This document shows positions 7,925 to 15,408 of a stretch of 39,663 nucleotides of DNA, piece after piece; the stretch's first letter is position 1; the number at the start of each line of letters is the position of its first letter. The notes beneath the pieces are model-generated. The model was not told where the DNA came from, searched no databases, and worked only from the letters and a program-made list of their open reading frames with translations. The stretch spans positions 1 to 39,663 of the forward strand of contig JAJBUK010000022.1 in assembly GCA_020860385.1 (NCBI GenBank), in the 5' to 3' direction. Origin of the DNA: Clostridiales bacterium (lineage in GTDB: Bacteria > Bacillota > Clostridia > Oscillospirales > Oscillospiraceae). The position numbers and the translations under genes were made by a program.

Positions 7925-8254
7925 ATGGGCGGCAGAGATATTCGAAATGCAAACTTTGAGGAGACAGGATACTGCTATACCCTGTCCCTGATTTCCGGAA
8001 AGTACAAGCCTGTCATCCTCTACTGCCTGATGGAATATGAGCCGGTCCGCTTTAACGAGATGCAACGTTACATCAAAGTCGCGGATAAGACGCTGAGCCA
8101 GAATCTGAAGGAGTTGGAGGCGGATGGCCTGATTGTCCGCCGTGCGTATCCCCAGATTCCGCCCAAGGTGGAGTATTCCCTTTCCGAGCGGGGGCGCTCT
8201 CTGGTGTGTGTACTGGATAAGCTGTGTGACTGGGGGAATGAAAATCGGCGGTAA
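7925..8254 (+). CDS. HxlR-family transcriptional regulator
   Basis: A 109-aa winged-helix regulator. The HxlR pattern is nearly complete: a single Cys near residue 17 (ETGYCYTLSLISGKYKPVIL), the RFNEMQRYIKVADKTLSQNLKELEADGLI helix-turn-helix and the wing YPQIPPKVEYSLSERGRSL, ending with the typical CDWG. Several family members sense electrophiles, aldehydes or quinones through the N-terminal Cys, which is present here. GGAGG lies six bases before the ATG. It is divergent from the flavin reductase gene, and GTAC-rich repeats in the shared promoter suggest autoregulation and control of that gene. Confidence 0.92.
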   Translation: MGGRDIRNANFEETGYCYTLSLISGKYKPVILYCLMEYEPVRFNEMQRYIKVADKTLSQNLKELEADGLIVRRAYPQIPPKVEYSLSERGRSLVCVLDKLCDWGNENRR

Positions 8255-8324
8255 CGGGCGAACTGCATGAAAAGAAGCGGGCTTTCGCGTGTCAAAAAGC
8301 AGAGGGAACGTCAATGCAGTTGCT

Positions 8325-8999
8325 TCACTCTGGTTTGGAAGGACGACCTTTCCCCTGGGCAGAAATCTCCGCCCGCCCCGGCAGCCTGCCGCTCTGATAC
8401 AGCGCTCCATACAGCCCCTCCGCCGGGCAGCCCTCCGGTACCGGCACCCTCGGCACGGTCAGGGTGAAGCCCTCCGGTGCGGGCCGCTCCACCCCCAGCA
8501 GCAGCCGCCCCTCCCCAGGCTCCGCCGGGGCAAAGCACAGCGTCACATCCCCTGCCCCGGCCAGCACCGGAACGCCGCTCTCCCGCTGGAGGAGCAGCGC
8601 CACCCGCTCCCGCTCCGGCAAATCCAGGGCCAGCGCCCGCACCTGGCCGGACAGCCGCTCCAGCGCTTCCCACACCTCCCTGGTGGTGCGGCTGGCCAGA
8701 ACGCCCACCGTGGCTTCTCCCCAGGGGATGCCCCGCCGGGTCAGTTCGGCCAGGGCCAGCTCCGCCGCCGCGCTCTGCCACAGGCTGCGGGTGGACACCA
8801 GGGGCGGCTCCGGCGTCACCATTCCACCCTCCGGCAGGTTCAGCGTGCAGCGCACTCCTGCCCGGCGCAGCACCGCCCCCACCCGGCGGCTGTTCCAGCG
8901 GCGGGGCAGCTCCACCCGCAGGAGGGGCAGGCCGCAGACCGCCTCCTCATAATAATAGGGCCGCCAAAGGGCGGGCTCCTTCACATAGTAGGCATACAA
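8325..8999 (-). CDS. Hypothetical protein (224 aa)
   Basis: I do not recognise a family. The start is a TTG at 8999, eight bases after a perfect AGGAGG; a GTG at 9008 overlaps that site and is therefore unlikely. The protein is soluble and Arg/Leu/Pro-rich, with no signal peptide or membrane segment. It begins with an aromatic-rich stretch (MYAYYVKEPALWRPYYYEE). A central part (about residues 85-140) alternates a strand-like TVGVLAS with a helix and a second ALALDLPERERVALLLQ unit, which could be a small Rossmann-like fold; this is weak. The gene faces hxlR and is divergent from the FAD protein, whose promoter is 16 bp away. The strong ribosome site and normal codon use argue that it is real. 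Confidence 0.6.
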   Translation of the reverse strand: MYAYYVKEPALWRPYYYEEAVCGLPLLRVELPRRWNSRRVGAVLRRAGVRCTLNLPEGGMVTPEPPLVSTRSLWQSAAAELALAELTRRGIPWGEATVGVLASRTTREVWEALERLSGQVRALALDLPERERVALLLQRESGVPVLAGAGDVTLCFAPAEPGEGRLLLGVERPAPEGFTLTVPRVPVPEGCPAEGLYGALYQSGRLPGRAEISAQGKGRPSKPE

Positions 9000-9014
9000 G
9001 GCGCACACCTCCTG

Positions 9015-9043
9015 TTGCGTGGGCGAAGTTTTTATGCTAAACT
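9015..9043 (+). promoter_or_regulatory. Sigma-A promoter (extended -10) for the FAD protein
   Basis: TTGCGT (9015-9020), 17-bp spacer, TAAACT (9038-9043), with TG one base before the -10 element. It lies about 45 bp ahead of the FAD protein start. Confidence 0.55.
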
Positions 9044-9089
9044 ATCGGTGCAAACAACCGTGAACCCACTTCCACAGGAGAAGTCTATT

Positions 9090-10667
9090 ATGCTGCATCT
9101 CAACAATATCACCCTTCCCATCGGCTATGACGAGGACACCCTGCGCCGCAAGGTGTCCAGGCTGCTGCGCATTTCCCCCGCCGGTATCCGGGAGCTGCAT
9201 CTGGTGAAGCAGTCCATCGACGCCCGCAGGAAGCGGGACCTGCATCTGGTGGTCTCCGTCAACGTGGCGGTGGACGATGAGGCGGGGGTGCTGAAGCGCT
9301 GCCAGAGCAATCAGGTGACGCTGCTGCCGGAGGCTCGCTACGCCTTCCCCAAAGTGACCCGTACCGGCGGCAGGCCGGTGGTGGTGGGAATGGGGCCTGC
9401 GGGGCTGTTCGCCGCCCTGTATCTGGCCCGGGCGGGGGTGCCCTCCCTGGTGCTGGAGCGGGGCCAGCCGGTGGAGCAGCGGGAGCAGGCCGTCTCCGCC
9501 TTCTGGCGCACCGGCGTGCTGAACCCTGACAGCAACGTGCAATTCGGGGAGGGCGGCGCAGGCACCTTCTCCGACGGCAAGCTGACCACCGGCACCCATG
9601 ACGCCCGCATCGCCACGGTGCTGGACACCCTGGTGGCCGCAGGTGCGCCGGAGGATGTGCGCCACTCCTTCCGCCCCCATGTGGGAACGGACGTGCTGCG
9701 CCAGGTGGTGCGCCATATCCGGGAGGAGCTGCTGGCCCTGGGCTGCGAGATACGCTTTGAAACCGCCCTCACCGGCCTGGACATTCAGGGGGGCGCGCTG
9801 ACCGGCATCACCGTATCCGGGCCGGAGGGGGTCGCCCATCTCCCGGCGGACACACTGATTCTGGCCCCCGGTCACTCCGCCAGGGATACCTTCGCCATGC
9901 TGCTGGCATCCGGCGTCGCCATGGAGCGCAAGCCCTTCGCCGTCGGCGTCCGCATCGAGCATTTGCAGGAGGCCATCTCCCAGGCCCAGTACGGGGACGC
10001 ATGGGCGGCCCTGCCCCCCAGCGACTACCGCCTCAGCTGCCACCTCCCCGGCGGCAGGAGCGTCTTTTCCTTCTGCGTCTGCCCCGGCGGGCAGGTGGTG
10101 GCCTCCGCCAGCGAGGAGGGCTGCCTGGTCACCAACGGCATGAGCTATCGGGCCAGAGACGGGAAAAACATCAACGGCGGCCTGCTGGTGGGGGTCGGCC
10201 CGGAGGACTTCGGCCCCGGCGACGTGCTGGCGGGCGTCCGTTTCCAGCGGCAATGGGAGCGGGCCGCCTTTCTGGCGGGAGGCGGCGGCTACCGCGCCCC
10301 TGCCCAGCTGGTGGGGGACTTCCTGGCATCCCGCCCCAGCGTCGGCCCCGGCAGCGTACAGCCCACCTATCAGCCAGGCGTCATCTGGACAGAGATGGAC
10401 GGAGTTCTCCCCAGCTACGTCTCCGCCGCCCTGCGGGAGGCCCTGCCGGTGCTGGACCGGAAGGTACACGGCTTTGCCGGGCCGGAGGCGGTGCTGACCG
10501 GCGTGGAGACCCGTTCCTCCTCCCCGGTGAAGGTCCTGCGGGACGAGGGCTGCCAGGCCAACATCCGGGGCATCTACCCCTGCGGCGAGGGCTGCGGCTA
10601 CGCGGGGGGCATTATGTCCGCCGCCGTGGACGGTGTCCGGGTGGCGGAGCAGGTGGCGGTGGGGTGA
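9090..10667 (+). CDS. FAD-dependent oxidoreductase, COG2509 type
   Basis: A 525-aa flavoprotein. An N-terminal domain of about 90 residues (LHLNNITLPIGYDEDTLRRKV...) precedes a Rossmann dinucleotide fold, VVVGMGPAGLFAALYLARAG, followed by the acidic residue in LVLERG. It carries the family's NVQFGEGGAGTFSDGKL motif and a C-terminal FAD-contacting GEGCGYAGGIMSAAVDG. This layout is that of the widespread uncharacterised NAD(FAD)-dependent dehydrogenases of COG2509; the substrate is unknown. The frame is open far upstream, but the ATG at 9090 has CAGGAG nine bases before it and a promoter just upstream, and it begins the conserved domain. An SSB-like gene follows after 81 bp. Confidence 0.9.
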   Translation: MLHLNNITLPIGYDEDTLRRKVSRLLRISPAGIRELHLVKQSIDARRKRDLHLVVSVNVAVDDEAGVLKRCQSNQVTLLPEARYAFPKVTRTGGRPVVVGMGPAGLFAALYLARAGVPSLVLERGQPVEQREQAVSAFWRTGVLNPDSNVQFGEGGAGTFSDGKLTTGTHDARIATVLDTLVAAGAPEDVRHSFRPHVGTDVLRQVVRHIREELLALGCEIRFETALTGLDIQGGALTGITVSGPEGVAHLPADTLILAPGHSARDTFAMLLASGVAMERKPFAVGVRIEHLQEAISQAQYGDAWAALPPSDYRLSCHLPGGRSVFSFCVCPGGQVVASASEEGCLVTNGMSYRARDGKNINGGLLVGVGPEDFGPGDVLAGVRFQRQWERAAFLAGGGGYRAPAQLVGDFLASRPSVGPGSVQPTYQPGVIWTEMDGVLPSYVSAALREALPVLDRKVHGFAGPEAVLTGVETRSSSPVKVLRDEGCQANIRGIYPCGEGCGYAGGIMSAAVDGVRVAEQVAVG

Positions 10668-10712
10668 GGACCCGCGCTCTCCGCGGTTCTAACCCTGCCC
10701 CCAAACGCATAT

Positions 10713-10742
10713 CCTCTTCCAGACTCATACGAGAGGAAGAGG
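10713..10742 (+). promoter_or_regulatory. RNA hairpin sequestering the SD of the SSB-like gene
   Basis: CCTCTTCC (10713-10720) pairs perfectly with GGAAGAGG (10735-10742). Inside, CTC (10724-10726) pairs with GAG (10731-10733) across a 4-base ATAC loop. The 3' arm contains the GAGG of the ribosome binding site (GAGGTG, 10739-10744) for the gene at 10749. Translation of that gene may therefore be gated by this structure. Confidence 0.55.
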
Positions 10743-10748
10743 TGGAAC

Positions 10749-11405
10749 ATGAACACCGAATGGAATGCCAACCACGCCCTGCTGGTGGGGGAGGCCCTGG
10801 AGGAGCCGGCCTTCTCCCACGCCAGCCACGGGGAGGACTTCTTTCTGGCGCCGGTGCAGAGCCTGCGTCTGTCTGGCACGGCGGATGTGCTGAACGTGCT
10901 GCTGCCCCGGACGCTGCTGGAGCAATGCCCGGTGCGGGCTGGGGAGCGGGTGCGGCTGGAGGGCGAGGTGCGCTCCTACAACAACCGCAGCGGCGTGGGG
11001 CACAAGCTGGTCATCACCCTGCTGGCCCAGTCCGTGACCTGGGACGCCACCGGCGCGGACGATAACCGTGTGACCCTGGCCGGAGCGCTGTGCCGCAGGG
11101 CGGTGTACCGCCGCACCCCCCTGGGGCGGGAAATCGCCGACGTCATGCTGGCGGTGAACCGGCGATATGGCCGGGCGGACTACCTGCCCTGCATCGCCTG
11201 GGGAAGCATTGCCCAGAAGTGCAGCCAGCTGGAGGTGGGGACGCTTTTGCGGTTGGGCGGTAGGCTGCAAAGCCGCGCCTACACCAAGGTGACGGAGGAC
11301 GGGCCGGTGAACAAGACGGCCTATGAGGTCTCTATCATGACCCTGGCGTTGGGGGATGCGGCTGCCGAGGATGCAAGTTGGCCGCCTAAAACTTGCAAAA
11401 ATTGA
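10749..11405 (+). CDS. Single-stranded DNA-binding-like protein with two OB folds
   Basis: A 218-aa protein made of two OB-fold units, about residues 8-95 and 105-195. The second is the clearer SSB domain: NRVTLAGALCRRAVYRR, then NRRYGRADYLPCIAWG and a GTLLRLGGRLQSRAY strand matching the SSB beta-strand order. The acidic C-terminal tail (DDDIPF-like) of canonical SSB is missing; the protein ends in SWPPKTCKN. It is therefore probably an accessory single-strand binding protein rather than the replicative one. It lies 81 bp downstream of the FAD protein, and no separate promoter is evident. The ribosome binding site lies in the arm of a strong hairpin. Confidence 0.8.
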   Translation: MNTEWNANHALLVGEALEEPAFSHASHGEDFFLAPVQSLRLSGTADVLNVLLPRTLLEQCPVRAGERVRLEGEVRSYNNRSGVGHKLVITLLAQSVTWDATGADDNRVTLAGALCRRAVYRRTPLGREIADVMLAVNRRYGRADYLPCIAWGSIAQKCSQLEVGTLLRLGGRLQSRAYTKVTEDGPVNKTAYEVSIMTLALGDAAAEDASWPPKTCKN

Positions 11406-11415
11406 AAAGAACCCC

Positions 11416-11444
11416 TTGACGGCACGGCAAAAATATGGTACAGT
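11416..11444 (+). promoter_or_regulatory. Sigma-A promoter of the T-box/aspS transcript
   Basis: TTGACG (11416-11421), 17 bp, TACAGT (11439-11444). Predicted transcription start is near 11451, about seven bases before the first strand of T-box stem I. Confidence 0.7.
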
Positions 11445-11450
11445 GAAGCT

Positions 11451-11769
11451 GTTCAAAGGCTGAGAAGGAGACCGCATTCCGGATGCCAGCAAGAGAACGG
11501 GGGCCGTCGGCTGGAAGCCCCCGCATGGCGAGAGGGAAAAGGCGCAACGCTCCGGAGCCGACAGTTCGAGCCGCCGCAAGGGTGCGGAGGGGTGAGGGCT
11601 GTCCGTGACCCCCGCGTTAAGGGTTTTGAGAGGCGTTCCGGCTGTGTGAGGCCGCGACGCAAAGCGGGTGGTACCGCGGAATGAGCTTTGCCCCGGAAGG
11701 GGCGCTTTGCCAGTTTTTGAAAGAGAACGTTCCGTCCCGGTCAGTGAGACTTCACTGACCGGGATTTTT
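11451..11769 (+). promoter_or_regulatory. T-box riboswitch leader, probable tRNA-Asn (AAC) specifier
   Basis: The T-box sequence AAAGCGGGTGGTACCGCGG is at 11661-11679, with the tRNA-acceptor-binding bulge TGGT at 11669-11672, followed by a terminator at 11736-11769. Stem I can be drawn from GGCT (11458-11461)/AGCC (11556-11559) and GGAG (11467-11470)/CTCC (11550-11553). The distal arm has the conserved AGAGA (11492-11496) and a GGGGG/CCCCC helix. Directly before CTCC the loop reads GCAACG, placing AAC (11546-11548) followed by a purine as the specifier. Uncharged tRNA-Asn would then stabilise the antiterminator and turn on aspS. A GAC (Asp) at 11560-11562 lies outside stem I and is less likely. 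Confidence 0.88.
11736..11769 (+). terminator. T-box intrinsic terminator
   Basis: Perfect 12-bp stem CCCGGTCAGTGA (11736-11747) with TCACTGACCGGG (11752-11763) and a 4-base loop, followed by ATTTTTC. It is the OFF-state of the T-box and lies about 30 bases before aspS. Confidence 0.9.
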
Positions 11770-11797
11770 CTATGACTTGAAAGGTATGGTGGAAACG

Positions 11798-13120
11798 ATG
11801 GAATTTGTAACGGGAGCCTGTCAGAGTGGGGATTTAGGCTATGAAGCCCTCCTCAGCGGGGACTATGTGGGGCAGCGCGTCAGCGTTCACGGCGCGGTAC
11901 ACGCCCTGCGGCCTCTGGGGGGCGTGGTGTTCCTGACCCTGCGGCTGCGCCGGGGGACGGTGCAGTGCGTGACGAACGGGCAGCTGGATTTGTCCGGCGT
12001 CGCGGAGGAGTGCGCCGTCCGGGTCACCGGCACCCTGCGGCAGGATGAGCGGGCCCCCGGCGGGGTGGAGATCGACCTGGACGGCATCACCGTCCTGTCC
12101 GCCCCGGCGGAGCCCATGCCGGTGCCGGTGAACAAGTACAAGCTGAAGCTGAACCTGGACACCGAGCTGCCCCTCCGCCCTCTGGTGCTGCGGAACCTGC
12201 AAAAGCGCAGCGTGTTCCGGATTCAGGAGGGACTGTGCCGGGCCTTCCGGGAGTACCTCACCGGCCAGGAGTTCACCGAAATTCACACCCCCAAGATCGT
12301 CCACGCCGGGGCGGAGGGTGGCAGCAACATCTTCCGGATGGAGTACTTCAACTCCCGGGCCTTCCTGACCCAGTCCCCCCAGTTCTACAAGCAGATGATG
12401 GTGGGGGTCTACGAGCGGGTATTCGAGGTTGGCCCGGTGTTCCGGGCGGAGAAGCACAACACCACCCGCCACCTGAACGAGTACACCAGCATGGACTTTG
12501 AGATGGGGTATATCGACTCCTACCGGGACGTGATGGAGATGGAGGCGGGCTACCTGCGCTACGCCATGGCGCTGCTGCAAAAGGAGTACGCCGCCGACCT
12601 GGAGCGGCTCCACATCACCCTGCCCGATGTGGACAATATCCCCTCCTGCCCCTTCGATGAGGCCAAGCGGCTGGCTTCCGCCAAGTACAGCCGCCCCATC
12701 CGGGACCCCTACGACCTGGAGCCGGAGGAGGAGGTCAACATCGGCCGCTACTTTAAAGAGGAGTACGGGGCGGACTTCGTGTTCGTCACCGACTATCCGG
12801 TGAAAAAGCGCCCCTTCTACGCCATGGATGACCCGGAGAACCCGAAATACACCCTGTCCTTCGACCTGCTGTTCCGGGGGATGGAGGTCACTACCGGCGG
12901 TCAGCGGATCCACGACTATCAGATGCAGGTGGACAAAATGCGCCGGAAGCATATGGACCCGGCGGAGTTCGAGAGCTACCTGATGATTCATAAGCACGGT
13001 ATGCCCCCCCACGGCGGGCTGGGCATCGGCCTGGAGCGGCTGACCATGAAGATTTGCGGGCTGGACAATGTGCGCTACGCCTGTCTGTTCCCCAGGGATT
13101 TGTCACGGCTGGAGCCGTAA
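11798..13120 (+). CDS. aspS: Aspartyl-tRNA synthetase, archaeal-type (AspS2), probably non-discriminating
   Basis: Class IIb synthetase of 440 aa. An N-terminal OB anticodon-binding domain occupies about 1-105. The catalytic domain has motif 2 (FRAEKHNTTRHLNEYTSMD) and motif 3 (GLGIGLERLTM near the C-terminus). It lacks the large GAD insertion of bacterial 590-aa AspRS, so it is the short archaeal type. In Clostridia this form, combined with GatCAB, usually charges both tRNA-Asp and tRNA-Asn; that is inferred here from the gatCAB genes downstream and the Asn-type T-box. The ATG at 11798 is preferred over TTG 11777 and ATG 11786 because GGTGG and AAAGG lie just upstream and it begins the conserved domain. 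Confidence 0.93.
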   Translation: MEFVTGACQSGDLGYEALLSGDYVGQRVSVHGAVHALRPLGGVVFLTLRLRRGTVQCVTNGQLDLSGVAEECAVRVTGTLRQDERAPGGVEIDLDGITVLSAPAEPMPVPVNKYKLKLNLDTELPLRPLVLRNLQKRSVFRIQEGLCRAFREYLTGQEFTEIHTPKIVHAGAEGGSNIFRMEYFNSRAFLTQSPQFYKQMMVGVYERVFEVGPVFRAEKHNTTRHLNEYTSMDFEMGYIDSYRDVMEMEAGYLRYAMALLQKEYAADLERLHITLPDVDNIPSCPFDEAKRLASAKYSRPIRDPYDLEPEEEVNIGRYFKEEYGADFVFVTDYPVKKRPFYAMDDPENPKYTLSFDLLFRGMEVTTGGQRIHDYQMQVDKMRRKHMDPAEFESYLMIHKHGMPPHGGLGIGLERLTMKICGLDNVRYACLFPRDLSRLEP

Positions 13121-13242
13121 AAGAGAGCCAGACGGGGATGTCGGCGCTTTGGTAATGCCAGCAACTGAAAGGCACAATCTATCCTGAGTTGAGGGGAAAA
13201 TGTAGCCGCATCGTCAGATGTTATCCATCGTTGGATGATAAA

Positions 13243-13479
13243 ATTGCTCGTTCTGCCCGCCAACGGCGAGGGCAGAACGGCAATCCCTCCCCAGCCGCCA
13301 TGGGCGGCAGCTTTGGTGCGTATCAAGTCACATCGTCTGTACCCTAATAGACCACGTGCAGATGAGACAGCGCGAAGCCCCAGCGGGACAGGAGAGGGAT
13401 TCTTAAGGGGGAGCGAGGCCCCGAGCTTCCCCTTAAGCCGCCTTCTTTCCCCCATTTCTTGGCGGAGCAAGAAATGGGG
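13243..13479. repeat. Intergenic cluster of three long hairpins between aspS and gatC
   Basis: The gap of about 500 bp from 13121 to 13618 has no credible gene. It contains three strong inverted repeats. The first is CGTTCTGCCC (13249-13258) with GGGCAGAACG (13270-13279), extended by ATTGC/GCAAT. The second is a 13-bp stem from CTTAAGGGG (13402-13410) to CCCCTTAAG (13429-13437). The third is CCCCATTTCTTG (13450-13461) with CAAGAAATGGGG (13468-13479). The last, with the following GGCCCGCCCGGAGGGC, looks like the palindromic intergenic elements scattered through Oscillospiraceae genomes. An open frame across it is a by-product of the repeat. Confidence 0.6.
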
Positions 13480-13565
13480 CCCGCCCGGAGGGCAAAAGCC
13501 TACGTTTTTATCATTCCTTATCTAAGGAATCTACCCCTCTACTGTTACCGAAACTGCCTGAGCGG

Positions 13566-13594
13566 TTAACCACGAATAAAAGAAATTTTATACC
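13566..13594 (+). promoter_or_regulatory. Possible promoter for gatCAB
   Basis: TTAACC (13566-13571), 17 bp, TATACC (13589-13594), ending 24 bp before gatC. The -35 element is poor. If real, gatCAB is not wholly dependent on the T-box transcript. Confidence 0.35.
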
Positions 13595-13618
13595 ACACCC
13601 CAAAAAGGAGCGAATACC

Positions 13619-13906
13619 ATGAACATCACGACTGAGCTGGTGGACTACGTCTCCGAGCTGTCCCGCCTGAAGCTGCCGGAGGAGGAAAAAGCCTCCATGA
13701 CCGCCCAGCTGGAGCAGATCATCGGCTATATGGACGTTTTAAACACCCTGGACACCTCTGACATCGAACCTATGAGCCACACCTTCCCGGTGAAGAACGT
13801 GCTGCGGGAGGACGAGGTGGAGGTGTTCCCCAACCGGGACGGACTGCTGGCCGGGGCCCCCGCCCACGATGAGGAAGCCTTTTTCGTACCCAAGACGGTG
13901 GACTGA
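13619..13906 (+). CDS. gatC: Asp/Glu-tRNA amidotransferase subunit C
   Basis: A 95-aa subunit that wraps between GatA and GatB and stabilises the complex. The LVDYVSELSRLKLPEEEKASMTAQLEQIIGYMDVLNTLDTSDIEPMSHTFP pattern begins after residue 6 and is characteristic, as is the NVLREDEV segment before the C-terminal tail. AAGGAG lies eight bases before the ATG. It is the first gene of gatC-gatA-gatB; gatA starts 17 bp downstream. The complex converts Asp-tRNA-Asn (and Glu-tRNA-Gln where needed) to the amide form using glutamine. Confidence 0.95.
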   Translation: MNITTELVDYVSELSRLKLPEEEKASMTAQLEQIIGYMDVLNTLDTSDIEPMSHTFPVKNVLREDEVEVFPNRDGLLAGAPAHDEEAFFVPKTVD

Positions 13907-13923
13907 CAGGAGGTGCCGAAGCG

Positions 13924-15408
13924 ATGCAAGAACTACTGAGTTATTCCGCCGTGGAGTTGGGCAGGCTCCTCCGCAAGGGGGAGCTGTCTGTGAAGGAAGC
14001 CACCGAGGCGGCCCTGTCCGCCATTGAAAGGCGGCAGAGTGGCAACAACGCCTTTATCACCGTCACAGGTGAGCAGGCCCTGGCACAGGCGGAGCAGGCG
14101 CAGCGCCGCCTGCTGGCCGGGGAGGACATCGGCCCCCTGACCGGCGTTCCCGCCGCCATCAAGGATAACATCTGCACTCTGGGGGTGAAAACCACCTGCG
14201 CCTCCAAAATCATGGGGGACTTCCTGCCCCCCTATCAGGCCACGGTGATGGAGAAGCTGGAGGGAGCCGGGGCGGTGAGCCTGGGCAAGCTGAACATGGA
14301 TGAGTTCGCCATGGGCTCCACCACCGAGACCTCCTTCTACGGCGCGACGAAGAACCCCTGGGATTTGAGTCGGGTACCCGGCGGCTCCTCCGGTGGAGCG
14401 GCGGCGGCGGTGGCCGCCCGGGAGTGCTGGTACGCCCTGGGCAGCGACACCGGCGGCTCCATCCGCCAGCCCGCCTCCTACTGCGGCGTCACCGGCATGA
14501 AGCCCACTTACGGGGCAGTATCCCGGTACGGCCTCATCGCCTATGCCTCCTCCTTAGACCAAATCGGCCCCCTGGCCCGGACGGCGGAGGACTGCGCCGC
14601 CATTCTGGACGTGATCATGGGCAAGGATAAGCGGGACGGCACCAGCCTGGACGCCCCTTGCGGCGGCCTGCTGGCGGGGCTGAACCCTGACCTCACCGGC
14701 AAAACGGTGGGCATCCCCGTGGACTGCTTTGAGGACGGCTTAGACCCTGACGTGCGGGAGCGGGTGCTGTCCGTGGCCGACGTGCTGAAGGGCCGCGGGG
14801 CGAAGGTGGAGGAGTTCCGCCTGCCGGTGATGCAATACGTCGTCCCCACCTACTATATCATCGCGGCGGCGGAGGCCAGCTCCAACCTGTCCCGGTTCGA
14901 CGGGGTGAAGTACGGCTGGCGGGCCTCTGGCTACGAGGATTTGACTGACCTCTACTGCAAGACCCGCACCGAGGGCTTCGGCAGCGAGGTGAAGCGCCGT
15001 ATCCTGCTGGGCACCTTCGTCCTGTCCTCCGGCTACTATGACGCCTTCTACCGGAAAGCCTTGCAGGTGAAGCACGTCATCAAGTCCGCCTTTGACGACG
15101 CCTTCACCAAGTACGACCTGATTCTGATGCCGGTGGCACCCACCACCGCCCCCCGGCTGGGGGAGAGCCTGTCCGACCCGCTGAAGATGTACCTCAGCGA
15201 CATCTACACCGTGTCCGTCAACCTGGCGGGGCTGCCCGGCCTGTCCATGCCCTGCGGGTTTGACCGCCAGGGGCTGCCGGTGGGGGCGCAGCTCATCGGC
15301 CCCGCCTTGGGGGAGCAGGCCATTCTGAACGCAGCCTACGCCTATCAGCAGGACACCGACTACCATAAACAGGCCCCTGTGGCCGCAGAAGGAGGGGAAA
15401 GGGCATGA
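13924..15408 (+). CDS. gatA: Asp/Glu-tRNA amidotransferase subunit A
   Basis: The glutaminase subunit (494 aa) of GatCAB, which frees ammonia from glutamine and channels it to GatB. It is an amidase-signature enzyme with the complete Ser-cis-Ser-Lys triad: Lys80 in AAIKDNI, cis-Ser155 in GGSSGG and nucleophile Ser179 in SDTGGSIRQPAS. Length is normal. A strong AGGAGGT precedes the ATG. Its TGA overlaps the gatB ATG by four bases (ATGA), so the two subunits are translationally coupled. Confidence 0.97.
   Translation: MQELLSYSAVELGRLLRKGELSVKEATEAALSAIERRQSGNNAFITVTGEQALAQAEQAQRRLLAGEDIGPLTGVPAAIKDNICTLGVKTTCASKIMGDFLPPYQATVMEKLEGAGAVSLGKLNMDEFAMGSTTETSFYGATKNPWDLSRVPGGSSGGAAAAVAARECWYALGSDTGGSIRQPASYCGVTGMKPTYGAVSRYGLIAYASSLDQIGPLARTAEDCAAILDVIMGKDKRDGTSLDAPCGGLLAGLNPDLTGKTVGIPVDCFEDGLDPDVRERVLSVADVLKGRGAKVEEFRLPVMQYVVPTYYIIAAAEASSNLSRFDGVKYGWRASGYEDLTDLYCKTRTEGFGSEVKRRILLGTFVLSSGYYDAFYRKALQVKHVIKSAFDDAFTKYDLILMPVAPTTAPRLGESLSDPLKMYLSDIYTVSVNLAGLPGLSMPCGFDRQGLPVGAQLIGPALGEQAILNAAYAYQQDTDYHKQAPVAAEGGERA

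Noticed and set aside
11372..11397. 8-bp inverted repeat TGCAAGTT/AACTTGCA at the end of the SSB-like gene, as a terminator
   Set aside because: It lies within the coding end, has a 10-base loop and no U-run. It may contribute weakly, but I would not call it.
13235..13525. 96-codon plus-strand open frame between aspS and gatC
   Set aside because: It runs through the hairpin cluster, has no ribosome site and encodes a Pro/Arg-rich sequence of the type produced by intergenic repeats, not a protein family.
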